Assembly: GCF_021390395.1 (NCBI RefSeq)
Contig: NZ_JAJUWT010000013.1
Coordinates: 186,001-250,000 of the forward strand
Direction: 5' to 3'
Origin: Saccharothrix sp. S26
GTDB taxonomy: Bacteria; Actinomycetota; Actinomycetes; Mycobacteriales; Pseudonocardiaceae
Length of the DNA stretch: 64,000 nt
Shown here: positions 57,513-64,000 of the stretch, in pieces
Position numbering within the stretch: position 1 is the stretch's first letter
Layout: each line of letters begins with the position of its first letter
Notes under the pieces: model-generated
Databases searched by the model: none
What the model was told of the DNA's origin: nothing
The model's input: only the letters and a program-made list of their open reading frames with translations
Made by a program: the position numbers and the translations under genes

Positions 57513-57534
57513 GCCGGCCGGCGGGCCGGCCGGC
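57513..57534. terminator. Bidirectional hairpin between convergent genes
   Basis: GCCGGCCGGC-GG-GCCGGCCGGC, a perfect 10-2-10 repeat, sits between the pentapeptide-repeat gene (+) and the CGNR gene (-). Very GC-rich, no U-tract. Confidence 0.75.
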
Positions 57535-57540
57535 GGTGGG

Positions 57541-58053
57541 TCAGGCGGTGCGGGTGCGGTGGTCGGCGACGTGGACGCGGTTGGCGCAGCGGGTGGTGCA
57601 GAAGCGGCGGCGGCCGTTGCGGGAGGTGTCGACGTAGACGGTGCGGCAGCCGGGGCGGGCGCAGCGGCCCAGCCGGCCGGGGTCGGCGCAGACGGCGTGG
57701 GCGAGGCCGGCGGCGGTGAAGGCGCGGACGCGGTGGGGTGTGGGCGCGTGTTCGGGGGCGAAGTGCAGGTGGGGTGGCCGGTCGTCGTGGGTGGAGATGT
57801 AGGGCTTGGCGGCGGTTTCCGCGAGCAGGGCGTTGACCAGGTCGACCTGGTCGGGGGTGTGGTCGAAGACGGGGGAGAGGCGGGCGGCCCAGGCGGTCAG
57901 CTCGCGGGCCTGGTGGTCGTCGAGGTGGCCGAGGGGTTTGTAGCCGTGGTCGCGCAGCAGGGCGAGCAGGTCGTCGGCGGTGCTGTCGGGGTCGGCGTTG
58001 ACCAGGGCGGCGGCGAGTTCGGCCGCGGCCCCGCCGTAAGGGTTGAAATGCAC
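57541..58053 (-). CDS. CGNR zinc-finger-domain protein (ABATE family)
   Basis: 170 residues. An N-terminal ABATE-like stress-response region (VHFNPYGGAAAELAAALVNA) precedes the CGNR-type zinc finger near the C-terminus: GRCARPGCRTVYVDTSRNGR followed by RFCTTRCANRVHVADH, with four Cys in C-x4-C...C-x3-C arrangement. Usual CGNR is here CANR. Probably DNA- or RNA-binding and regulatory. GTG 58053 is chosen since family members begin with this NPYGG segment. Confidence 0.88.
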   Translation of the reverse strand: MHFNPYGGAAAELAAALVNADPDSTADDLLALLRDHGYKPLGHLDDHQARELTAWAARLSPVFDHTPDQVDLVNALLAETAAKPYISTHDDRPPHLHFAPEHAPTPHRVRAFTAAGLAHAVCADPGRLGRCARPGCRTVYVDTSRNGRRRFCTTRCANRVHVADHRTRTA

Positions 58054-58078
58054 TGAACCATGACACCACGCTGGTGGG

Positions 58079-58255
58079 GTGAACACCAGATGCCCCTGTT
58101 GCGGGTGGCCCAGTGCCGAGCGCGTGTACCCGGTTTCGTCACACGGGCGCGTCGACTACGTGCGGTGCGTGTGCGGCGTGTGGTTGGTGGTGGAAGCCGG
58201 GCGGGTGGTGGCGACGGCGGGCAGACCGGGATCGGCTAGTGTCCCCTCCCCGTGA
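58079..58255 (+). CDS. 58-residue zinc-ribbon protein
   Basis: GTG 58079 encodes 58 residues: RCPCCGWPSAERVYPVSSHG, then VDYVRCVCGVWLVVEAG. CxxC (5-8) and CxC (36-38) pairs, plus a His, form a small zinc ribbon. The stop overlaps the GTG of the following TetR gene by GTGA, and codon bias is good, so I consider it a true gene despite its size. It starts 26 bases from the divergent CGNR gene. Function unknown; a small metal-binding accessory to the regulator is a guess. Confidence 0.75.
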   Translation: MNTRCPCCGWPSAERVYPVSSHGRVDYVRCVCGVWLVVEAGRVVATAGRPGSASVPSP

Positions 58256-58926
58256 CGAGCCGTCGGGACCTGCTGTGCGACTGTGCGATCTCGGTGCTGG
58301 CGGCGGAGGGCGGTCGCGGTCTGACGCACCGCGCGGTCGACCGGGCGGCCGGGGTGCCGGAGGGCACCACCAAGAACTACTTCCCCACGCGGGACGCGTT
58401 GCTGGGCGCGGCCGCGGCACGGATGACGGCGCTGCACGCGGCGGCCGTGCGGCGGTTGCGGGAGACGACACCGGAGGGCATCACACCCGCGGAGGTGGCG
58501 CAGCTGTACCCGGCGCTGCTGCGGCGCGCCGTGGTGGAGGACCCGACTCAGTTGCTGGCGATGGCCGAGCTGTACCTGGAGGCGGTGCGCCGACCGGGTG
58601 TGCGGGCGGCGCTGGGTCGGATGGCGGTGTCCAACGCGCGGGCGGGCGCGGCGCTGCACGCGGCGGCGGGGCTGCCGAGCACGACGCGGGACGCGGGCTT
58701 GTTGGACGCCTACTTCCTGGGCGTGGCGGTGTCGTTGTTGGCGTTGCCCGCCGAGGCGTTGCGCGAGGTCGGCCTGGACGACCCGCACGCGGTCGGGTCG
58801 GGCCTGTTCCGGGCGGCGGTGCCGGGCCCGTCAGCCGACGGGGACGAGCCGCCGCACCGCGGTGGCGACGAGTTCGGTGACCCGGGTGGCGGCCGCGCCG
58901 CAACTGGCAGGCCGGGTGGCCGGTAG
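58252..58926 (+). CDS. TetR-family transcriptional regulator
   Basis: 224 residues. HTH at residues ~12-48: AISVLAAEGGRGLTHRAVDR, AAGVPEGTTKNYFPTRDALL, typical TetR. Helical ligand domain to ~190. The last ~30 residues (PPHRGGDEFGDPGGGRAATG) are Gly/Arg-rich and lie where the gene overlaps the convergent sucrase/ferredoxin-like gene by 96 bases; they are probably unstructured. Coupled by GTGA overlap to the zinc-ribbon gene. Ligand and targets unknown. Confidence 0.9.
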   Translation: MTSRRDLLCDCAISVLAAEGGRGLTHRAVDRAAGVPEGTTKNYFPTRDALLGAAAARMTALHAAAVRRLRETTPEGITPAEVAQLYPALLRRAVVEDPTQLLAMAELYLEAVRRPGVRAALGRMAVSNARAGAALHAAAGLPSTTRDAGLLDAYFLGVAVSLLALPAEALREVGLDDPHAVGSGLFRAAVPGPSADGDEPPHRGGDEFGDPGGGRAATGRPGGR

Positions 58927-59718
58927 GTCGCGGCTGTCGACGGTGACGTGCCAGGCGCGACCGTCGGCGTGGTGGACGGTGTCGCCGCGCACGGTGAGCA
59001 CGTCGCGGTGTTCGCCGGTGAGGTCGCGGACGGCGAGCTCGGCGACCTGGCCGCGCGGCGGGTGGCTGGAACGGCCCCGGCAGCGGTCGGTGACGACGTG
59101 GCCCGCCGCGGCGCGGTCGAGCAGGCGTGCGGCGAAGTCGACGTCGAGGCGGCCGTAGGTGTAGCCGGTGGGCAGCAGCACGCCGGTGGGCGCGAAGCGG
59201 TGACCCCCGGTGTGGGTGCACTCCCAGACCGTGTCGGGTCGCGTCGCGGCGAGCGCTTCGGCGAGGGGACGGCCCCGCAGGGCGCAGCACACGTCGCGAC
59301 GGCTGTTGGCGCACACCAGCAGCAGCGGCCCGGTGACCGGGGTGCCCAGCCCGGTGGGTTCGCCCGCGGCCAGCGCCGCCAGGTCGAGGTCCAGCAGCGC
59401 GGCGGGGTCGTCCACGTCGGCCTGCTCGAGCCGGGGCCGGCCGGGGGTGGTGGAGGCGAGGTAGACGCGGCGGGGCGCGTCGTGGTGGGTGTCGGCGTGG
59501 CGGCCGGGCCGGCGGATCAGCAGCACGCGCACGCCCGCGTCGGCGGCACGACGGGCGAGCTCGGCTCCCAGGGCCGGGTCGAGCCTGCTCTGGGTGAGCG
59601 CGTCACGTCCCCACGGCCCGGGTTGTTCGAGGCAGATCCAGGCGGCGGCGGTGGCGGCGGTGCCCGCCTGGGGTTCCTCCAGATCCGCGGAGATCGCGGC
59701 GCAACGCGGCTCGGTCAC
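58831..59718 (-). CDS. Sucrase/ferredoxin-like family protein
   Basis: 295 residues of the Suc_Fer-like (thioredoxin-like [2Fe-2S] ferredoxin, Aim32) family. Key motif LLVCANSRRDVCCALRGRPL has the iron-ligand Cys, and WECTHTGGHRFAPTGVLLPT has the following Cys/His set; an N-terminal Rossmann-like segment precedes. Likely a redox protein. GTG 59718 starts the conserved MTEPRCAAISADLEEPQAGT region, with another potential ligand Cys. 3' end overlaps the TetR gene. Confidence 0.88.
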   Translation of the reverse strand: MTEPRCAAISADLEEPQAGTAATAAAWICLEQPGPWGRDALTQSRLDPALGAELARRAADAGVRVLLIRRPGRHADTHHDAPRRVYLASTTPGRPRLEQADVDDPAALLDLDLAALAAGEPTGLGTPVTGPLLLVCANSRRDVCCALRGRPLAEALAATRPDTVWECTHTGGHRFAPTGVLLPTGYTYGRLDVDFAARLLDRAAAGHVVTDRCRGRSSHPPRGQVAELAVRDLTGEHRDVLTVRGDTVHHADGRAWHVTVDSRDLPATRPASCGAAATRVTELVATAVRRLVPVG

Positions 59719-59860
59719 GTGCCCAGGGTGCCCTGGGGAAGCCGTTCGAGTGACATCGGGGGGTGGATTCACACGTTCGGACGTCCGGCGGTCGCCGAGG
59801 GTAGGCGGTGTTCGCGACGGGTGGACGCCATCGTGTCCGCCGGCGACGTAGGTTCGGACC

Positions 59861-60559
59861 ATGATGATCACGGGCGAGGCGGCGGGCGTGCGGTTCGTGG
59901 CGGCCCCTCCGGCACGGGGCGGTCGACGACTGGTGCTCGTCTGGCACCTGTTGGGGGAGCCCGGGACACCGGAGGCCATGGCCGAAGCGCTGCCGTTGGC
60001 CGGCCTGGACGCGTGGCGGCTGTACGCGGCGCTGCCGCCGTGGGGCGAAGGCCCGGACCCGGTGGCCGACGGGTACGTGCCCGTGGTGGAGTCGGCGGTG
60101 GCCGCCGTGCCCGCCCTCGTGACGGCCGCACGGCAGGAGCTGGGCTGCGACGACGGGCCGGTGGACCTGGTGGGCGGTTCGGCGGGCGGGCACGTGGCGT
60201 TGACCACGGCGGTGCGGGAGGTGGTGCCGGTGCGGCGGGTGGCCGTGGTGAACCCGGCCGTCCGGGTCGAGGCCGTGGTGGAGGCGTCGATCGCCGTGGG
60301 CGCGCTGGAGTCCTACACCTGGACGGACGCCTCACGCGCGGCGGCCGAGCCGCTGGACGTGCTCGCACGCGCGGCACACCTGGACCTGCCGCTGCTGGTC
60401 GTGCGCGGCGAGGACGAGTACCCGGCGTTCCGGCCGGTCCAGGCCCGGCTGTGCGCGGCCGCGCCCGACGCGCGACTGGTGGACGTACCGGGCCTGGCGC
60501 ACATGCTGGTGACCGCGCAGGACGTGGTGGACTCGGAGGTGACGGCGTGGCTGGGCTGA
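59861..60559 (+). CDS. Alpha/beta hydrolase
   Basis: 232 residues with the nucleophile elbow GGSAGGH (Ser ~109), catalytic Asp in VVRGEDEYPAFRP and His in VPGLAHMLVTAQD. N-terminal VWHLLGEPGTPEAMAEALPL suggests a cap-less small esterase. ATG 59861 is 6 bases after TAGGTT (59849-59854), suggesting leaderless transcription. Overlaps the SDR gene by 13 bases, so the two form an operon; substrate unknown. Confidence 0.88.
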   Translation: MMITGEAAGVRFVAAPPARGGRRLVLVWHLLGEPGTPEAMAEALPLAGLDAWRLYAALPPWGEGPDPVADGYVPVVESAVAAVPALVTAARQELGCDDGPVDLVGGSAGGHVALTTAVREVVPVRRVAVVNPAVRVEAVVEASIAVGALESYTWTDASRAAAEPLDVLARAAHLDLPLLVVRGEDEYPAFRPVQARLCAAAPDARLVDVPGLAHMLVTAQDVVDSEVTAWLG

Positions 60560-61260
60560 TCGTGGTGACGGGCGGGAGCCGGGGCATCGGCGCGGCGGTG
60601 GTGCGACGGGTCGCCGCGGACGGCCACCGGGTGGTCATCGGCTACCGGACCGCCGCCGACCAGGCACGGGCCCTGGCACGGGAGGTCGACGGGATCGCGG
60701 TCCGCGCGGAGGTCTCCGACGAAGCCGACGTCGACGCCCTCTTCGACGCCGCCGCCACCCTGGGCCAAGTGACCGGGGTCGTGATCAACGCCGGCATCAC
60801 CAGCCCCGTCGGGCCACTGGCCCGGCTGCGGACCGAGGACCTGCGCCGGGTGATCGACGTCAACGTGGTGGGCGCGCTGCTGTGCGCGCGGCGGGCCGCA
60901 CGCGACCTCGACGCGGGCGGGTCGATCGTGTCGCTGTCGTCCGCGGCCGCGACGCTCGGCTCACCGGGCGAGTACGTGCACTACGCCGCGAGCAAGGCCG
61001 CGGTGGACGCGATGACCGTCGGCCTGGCCAAGGAGCTGGGCCCGCGGGGCATCCGGGTCAACGCGGTCGCGGCGGGCACCGTCCGCACCGGGATCCACGA
61101 GCTGTCCGGCGTGCCCGACCGACCCGACCGGGTGGCCCCGGCCATCCCGCTGGGCAGGCCCGGCGAGCCCGAGGAGATCGCCGAGGCGGTGGCGTGGCTG
61201 CTCAGCGACGCCGCCTCGTTCACCACCGGCGCGGTGCTGCGCGTCGCCGGGGGACTGTGA
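60547..61260 (+). CDS. SDR-family oxidoreductase (FabG-like)
   Basis: 237-residue classical SDR with TGGSRGIG cofactor loop, NAGITSP, catalytic Ser in SIVSLSSAAATLGS, YAASK as YxxxK and the C-terminal PEEIAEAVAWLLSDAASFTT. Start GTG 60547 has GGAGG 7 bases before it, inside the hydrolase gene. Likely NAD(P)-dependent, substrate unknown. Operon with the alpha/beta hydrolase. Confidence 0.94.
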   Translation: MAGLIVVTGGSRGIGAAVVRRVAADGHRVVIGYRTAADQARALAREVDGIAVRAEVSDEADVDALFDAAATLGQVTGVVINAGITSPVGPLARLRTEDLRRVIDVNVVGALLCARRAARDLDAGGSIVSLSSAAATLGSPGEYVHYAASKAAVDAMTVGLAKELGPRGIRVNAVAAGTVRTGIHELSGVPDRPDRVAPAIPLGRPGEPEEIAEAVAWLLSDAASFTTGAVLRVAGGL

Positions 61261-61325
61261 GCACACCCGCCCCGCGACGCCGAACGGCACGTCGGCCACC
61301 ACCACCCCGGTACTACTGTCACGGC

Positions 61326-61958
61326 ATGGTGCGACAGCCGGCCGACCCCGAAGCCGACGACCTCGTCCTGTCCGTCACCACCGCGCGACCGGTGCCCCTG
61401 ACCCCCGACATCGTGCTGCGCACCGCCGACGACGTGATCCCCCTGTGGGAACGCACCGGCACACCCGAACCGCCGTTCTGGGCGTTCCCCTGGGCCGGCG
61501 GCCAGGCACTGGCCCGTTACGTGCTCGACCACCCCGAACTGGTCGCGGGCCGCCGGGTGCTCGACCTCGCCTCCGGCTCCGGCCTGGTCGCCGTCGCCGC
61601 CGCCCGCGCGGGCGGCCGCGTCACCGCCAACGACGTCGACCCCGTCGCCACCGCCGCCATCGCGCTCAACGCCCGCGCCAACGACGTCACCGTCACGATC
61701 ACCCCCGGCGACCTGCTCGACACCGAACCCGACACCGACGTCCTCCTGGCCGGCGACGTGTTCTACGACCGCGACATGGCCGCCCGCGTCGAACCCTTCC
61801 TGCTCGCCGCCCACCGCCGCGGCGCACTCGTCCTGGTCGGCGACCCCCAACGCTCCTTCATGCCGAAAGGCTGGACCCGCGTCGACGCCTTCGAGGTGCC
61901 CGTACCCCGCCACCTCGAAGGCGTCACGGTCAAGACCACCACCGTCTGGCGGCCCTGA
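61326..61958 (+). CDS. Class I SAM methyltransferase (PrmA/ETFB-Lys-like)
   Basis: 210 residues. PPFWAFPWAGGQALARYVLD is the segment typical of ETF-beta/nicotinamide-N-methyltransferase-like proteins; SAM motif I VLDLASGSGLVAVAAARAGG, motif II VTANDVDPVA, and DVLLAGDVFYDRDMA (post-II, DVFYD). Likely a protein Lys methyltransferase, inferred. TACTGT (61314-61319) is 6 bases before ATG 61326. Stop is 18 bases before the proline iminopeptidase stop, convergent. Confidence 0.92.
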   Translation: MVRQPADPEADDLVLSVTTARPVPLTPDIVLRTADDVIPLWERTGTPEPPFWAFPWAGGQALARYVLDHPELVAGRRVLDLASGSGLVAVAAARAGGRVTANDVDPVATAAIALNARANDVTVTITPGDLLDTEPDTDVLLAGDVFYDRDMAARVEPFLLAAHRRGALVLVGDPQRSFMPKGWTRVDAFEVPVPRHLEGVTVKTTTVWRP

Positions 61959-61976
61959 CACGCCCGCGAACGAGCG

Positions 61977-62921
61977 TCAACGCCGCGCGAACCGGTCCGT
62001 CGCGGCCAGCACCGCCTCCGCCATCCCCGGATCCGACACCGCGTGCGACGCCTTCGGCACCACCACCAGCTCCGCGTCCGGCCACGCACGCGCCAGCTCC
62101 CACGCCGTCCCCAACGGACCCTGCATGTCCCACCGGCCGTGCACCAGGATCGCCGGGATGCCGTGCAACCGCTCCACGTCCCGCATCACCTCGCCGTCGG
62201 CCAACCACGCCCGGTGCCGGAAGTAGTGCGCGCACAACCGCGCGAACGCCATCCGCCACGCCGGGTCGGACATCCGCGGCCCCGGCTCGTGATCCGGGTC
62301 CAACGACACGATCGAGGACTCCCACGCCATCCAGTCCGTCGCCGCCTTCTCCCGCACCGCCGGATCCGGGTCGTTGAGCAGCACGTCGTAGGCCGCCACC
62401 AGATCGGTCGCCCCCTCACCCGCACCCTCCCGGAACCGCGACCACTGCTCCGGGAAGAACATCCCCAACCCGCGGTAGAGCCAGTCGATCTCCGCGTACC
62501 GGCTCGTGGTGACCGCGACCAGCACGACCTCCGTCACCCGCCGCGGGAACGACTGCGCGTACCGCAGCCCCAACGTCGAACCCCACGACCCGCCGAACAC
62601 CATCCACCGCTCGATGCCCAGGTGCTCCCGCACCCGCTCGATGTCGGCCACCAGGTGCGCCGTCGTGTTCACCGACAAATCCGTCGCGTACTCGCTCGCG
62701 TGCGGCCGACTGCGACCGCTGCCGCGCTGGTCCAGCAACACGATCCGGTACGCCTCCGGGTCGAACTGCCGCGCCATGCCGGGGGAGCAGCCCGTGCCCG
62801 GCCCGCCGTGCAGGCACACCACCGGCTTGCCCTCCGGGTTGCCGCACGTCTCCCAGTACACGAGGTTGCCGTCCCCGACGTCCAACATCCCGTGCTCGTA
62901 CGGCTCGATCACCGGGTACAT
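61977..62921 (-). CDS. pip: Proline iminopeptidase
   Basis: 314 residues, S33 peptidase. HGGPGTGCSPGMARQFDP (oxyanion HGGPG), DQRGSGRSRPHASEY, nucleophile elbow FGGSWGSTLGL (Ser ~112), Asp in VHGRWDMQGPL and His in SHAVSDPG. It releases N-terminal Pro from peptides. ATG 62921 follows GAGGAGGGG. The divergent MarR gene and the palindrome between them suggest MarR control. Confidence 0.94.
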   Translation of the reverse strand: MYPVIEPYEHGMLDVGDGNLVYWETCGNPEGKPVVCLHGGPGTGCSPGMARQFDPEAYRIVLLDQRGSGRSRPHASEYATDLSVNTTAHLVADIERVREHLGIERWMVFGGSWGSTLGLRYAQSFPRRVTEVVLVAVTTSRYAEIDWLYRGLGMFFPEQWSRFREGAGEGATDLVAAYDVLLNDPDPAVREKAATDWMAWESSIVSLDPDHEPGPRMSDPAWRMAFARLCAHYFRHRAWLADGEVMRDVERLHGIPAILVHGRWDMQGPLGTAWELARAWPDAELVVVPKASHAVSDPGMAEAVLAATDRFARR

Positions 62922-62937
62922 CCACCCCTCCTCACAG

Positions 62938-62957
62938 ATACAACAGCACTGTTATAT
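62938..62957. promoter_or_regulatory. MarR-type operator between pip and marR
   Basis: ATACAACAG-CA-CTGTTATAT, 9-bp arms with one mismatch. On the plus strand its right part is the -10 TATATT (62953-62958), 6 bases before GTG 62965; on the minus strand TTGTAT (62938-62943) may be the pip -10. One bound repressor could block both promoters. Confidence 0.7.
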
Positions 62958-62964
62958 TAGGGGA

Positions 62965-63444
62965 GTGGACCACGCACCCGCAGCCCAATTCCTCGGCACC
63001 CGCCTGCGCCACCTCCTCGACCTCCTCGAAAGCGACCTCGCCCGCGTCTACACCGACCTCGGCCTCCCCGGCTTCCGACCCCGCTACACCCCCGTCATCC
63101 GCCTCATCCACACCCGCGGACCCCACTCCATCCGCGACCTCGCCGACACCATCGGCGTCACCCACTCCGCCATCAGCCAAACCGTCAACCAAATGCGCCG
63201 CGACGGCCTCGTCCACCTCCACCCCGGCCCCGACGCCCGCACCCGCATCGTCCACCTCACCGACCACGCCCACACCCTCCTGCCCACCCTCGACGCCGAG
63301 TGGACCGCCACCACCGCCGCCGCCCACGACCTCGACGCCGAACTGCCCCACCCCCTCACCACCCTCGTCGACGCCGCCCTGCGCGCCCTGCACGACAAAC
63401 CCCTGCGCGACCGCGTCCACCACCACCTCCGCACACCCACCTGA
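62965..63444 (+). CDS. MarR-family transcriptional regulator
   Basis: 159 residues: FLGTRLRHLLDLLESDLARV, winged helix HSIRDLADTIGVTHSAISQT with VNQMRRDGLVHLHPGPDART wing, and long C-terminal dimer helices. GTG 62965 is 6 bases after TATATT; the GGGGA before it is too close for a normal RBS, so the mRNA may be leaderless. It converges with the WYL gene (9-base gap). Probably autoregulated and controlling pip. The gene is unusually CCACC/CCC-rich in codons but still within actinomycete bias. Confidence 0.92.
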   Translation: MDHAPAAQFLGTRLRHLLDLLESDLARVYTDLGLPGFRPRYTPVIRLIHTRGPHSIRDLADTIGVTHSAISQTVNQMRRDGLVHLHPGPDARTRIVHLTDHAHTLLPTLDAEWTATTAAAHDLDAELPHPLTTLVDAALRALHDKPLRDRVHHHLRTPT

Positions 63445-63453
63445 CCCACACCC

Positions 63454-64000
63454 TCACCGCCCGTGCAACGCCACCAACTCCGCACCCAACCGCGCCAACT
63501 CCACCCGCACCTCCTCCGACTCCACCACCTCCACCAACCCACCCCACCCCGCCAACACCTGCGCGATCATCAACGCCGTCGTCGCCGACAACCGCACCCG
63601 CGACCGCCCCTCCACCTCCGACACCACCTCGCAATGCCGCCCGAACTGAGCCCGCAACACCCGCACGAACCGCGACTCCACCGACACCACCGCAGACACC
63701 GACGACCGCCGCCGCTCCACCTCCGACACCACCCGCCCCCACGCCACCCCCAGATCGAACCCCTCAGGCCGCTCGAACACCTCATCCGTCACCCGAGCCG
63801 ACACCACCCGATCCACCCGGAACGTCCGCTCACCCCCACCCGTCCCCGCCACCAAGTACCAAACCTCGTCCTTGTCCACCAACCCCCACGGCTCCACCAC
63901 CCGCTCCGACCGCACCCGCCCACGCCCCTCGTACACCAACACCACCCGCCGACGCCCCACCACCGCCTCCTCCAACACACCCACCAACCCCGGCCGCACC
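63454..64000 (-). CDS. WYL-domain transcriptional regulator, N-terminus outside window
   Basis: 3' part (≥181 residues) of a DeoR/YobV-type HTH-WYL regulator. Visible are RRVVLVYEGRGRVRSERVVE (WYL beta strands), PWGLVDKDEVWYLVAGTGGG (the W-Y-L core as WYLVAG), RTFRVDRVVSARVTDEVFER and the WCX C-terminal extension ending at ELVALHGR. The N-terminal HTH is beyond the right edge. WYL domains bind nucleic acids or nucleotides and regulate DNA-repair, phage-defence or metabolic genes. Partial gene; target unknown. Confidence 0.9.
   Translation of the reverse strand, partial: VRPGLVGVLEEAVVGRRRVVLVYEGRGRVRSERVVEPWGLVDKDEVWYLVAGTGGGERTFRVDRVVSARVTDEVFERPEGFDLGVAWGRVVSEVERRRSSVSAVVSVESRFVRVLRAQFGRHCEVVSEVEGRSRVRLSATTALMIAQVLAGWGGLVEVVESEEVRVELARLGAELVALHGR

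Overview
The window is about 64 kb of very GC-rich DNA with densely packed genes, many GTG starts and 4-bp ATGA/GTGA overlaps. Together with mycothiol-type enzymes, PknG/GlnX/GlnH, DUF3090/SCO1664/DUF3097 proteins, ECF42 sigma and rifampicin monooxygenase, this points to a chromosomal segment of a filamentous actinomycete. My best guess is Pseudonocardiaceae (Saccharothrix, Actinosynnema or Lentzea-like); this is an inference from gene content, not a database match. I see no rRNA, tRNA, CRISPR array, prophage or insertion sequence.

Layout. 1-4.4 kb: 3' part of hrpA and a MarR regulator. 4.7-10.6 kb (minus strand): glnX-glnH-pknG plus a PP2C phosphatase, an amino-acid sensing and Ser/Thr phosphorylation module in which kinase and phosphatase both carry zinc-ribbon cysteines. 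10.7-16.7 kb: NADAR protein, PPOX-fold protein, rifampicin monooxygenase (rox) with a perfect 19-bp rifamycin-associated element upstream, an ECF42 sigma factor with its DGPF partner, and a MarR/quinone-oxidoreductase pair with a visible operator. 16.7-25.6 kb: two HTH_42 (AlkZ-type) proteins, an epoxide hydrolase, small resistance-type enzymes, a frameshifted GH43 glycosidase pseudogene, a zinc-finger/coiled-coil protein behind a 35-bp palindrome, and a SapA-like secreted protein.

26-38.4 kb: an SHMT-like enzyme divergent from a PucR regulator, a TmrB homologue, a MarR regulator, a small membrane/lipoprotein pair, then a dipeptide system: M20 and M55 (DppA-type) peptidases divergent from a complete Dpp/Opp ABC transporter whose two ATPases are fused. 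38.4-43.6 kb: HxlR regulator and SDR with an 18-bp palindrome, then a three-gene operon HAD-phosphotransferase-acyl-CoA dehydrogenase whose order equals the domain order of animal ACAD10, headed by a TetR-type operator. 43.9-45 kb: hsp20 and its presumed regulator diverge from two near-consensus promoters sharing one -35 sequence; a 42-bp perfect palindrome closes the regulator gene.

45.4-54.7 kb: LD-carboxypeptidase plus S9 peptidase, then a conserved actinobacterial block (DUF3090, SCO1664, GNAT, APH, DUF3097, NfeD, SPFH). 54.7-64 kb: a 22-bp-period repeat, amidase, DUF1707, pentapeptide-repeat protein, CGNR protein, a 58-residue zinc-ribbon gene coupled to a TetR gene, sucrase/ferredoxin-like protein, hydrolase, SDR, methyltransferase, proline iminopeptidase with a divergent MarR gene, and the 3' part of a WYL regulator cut by the right edge. 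Many genes have a TANNNT hexamer 6-8 bases before the start codon, suggesting frequent leaderless transcription.
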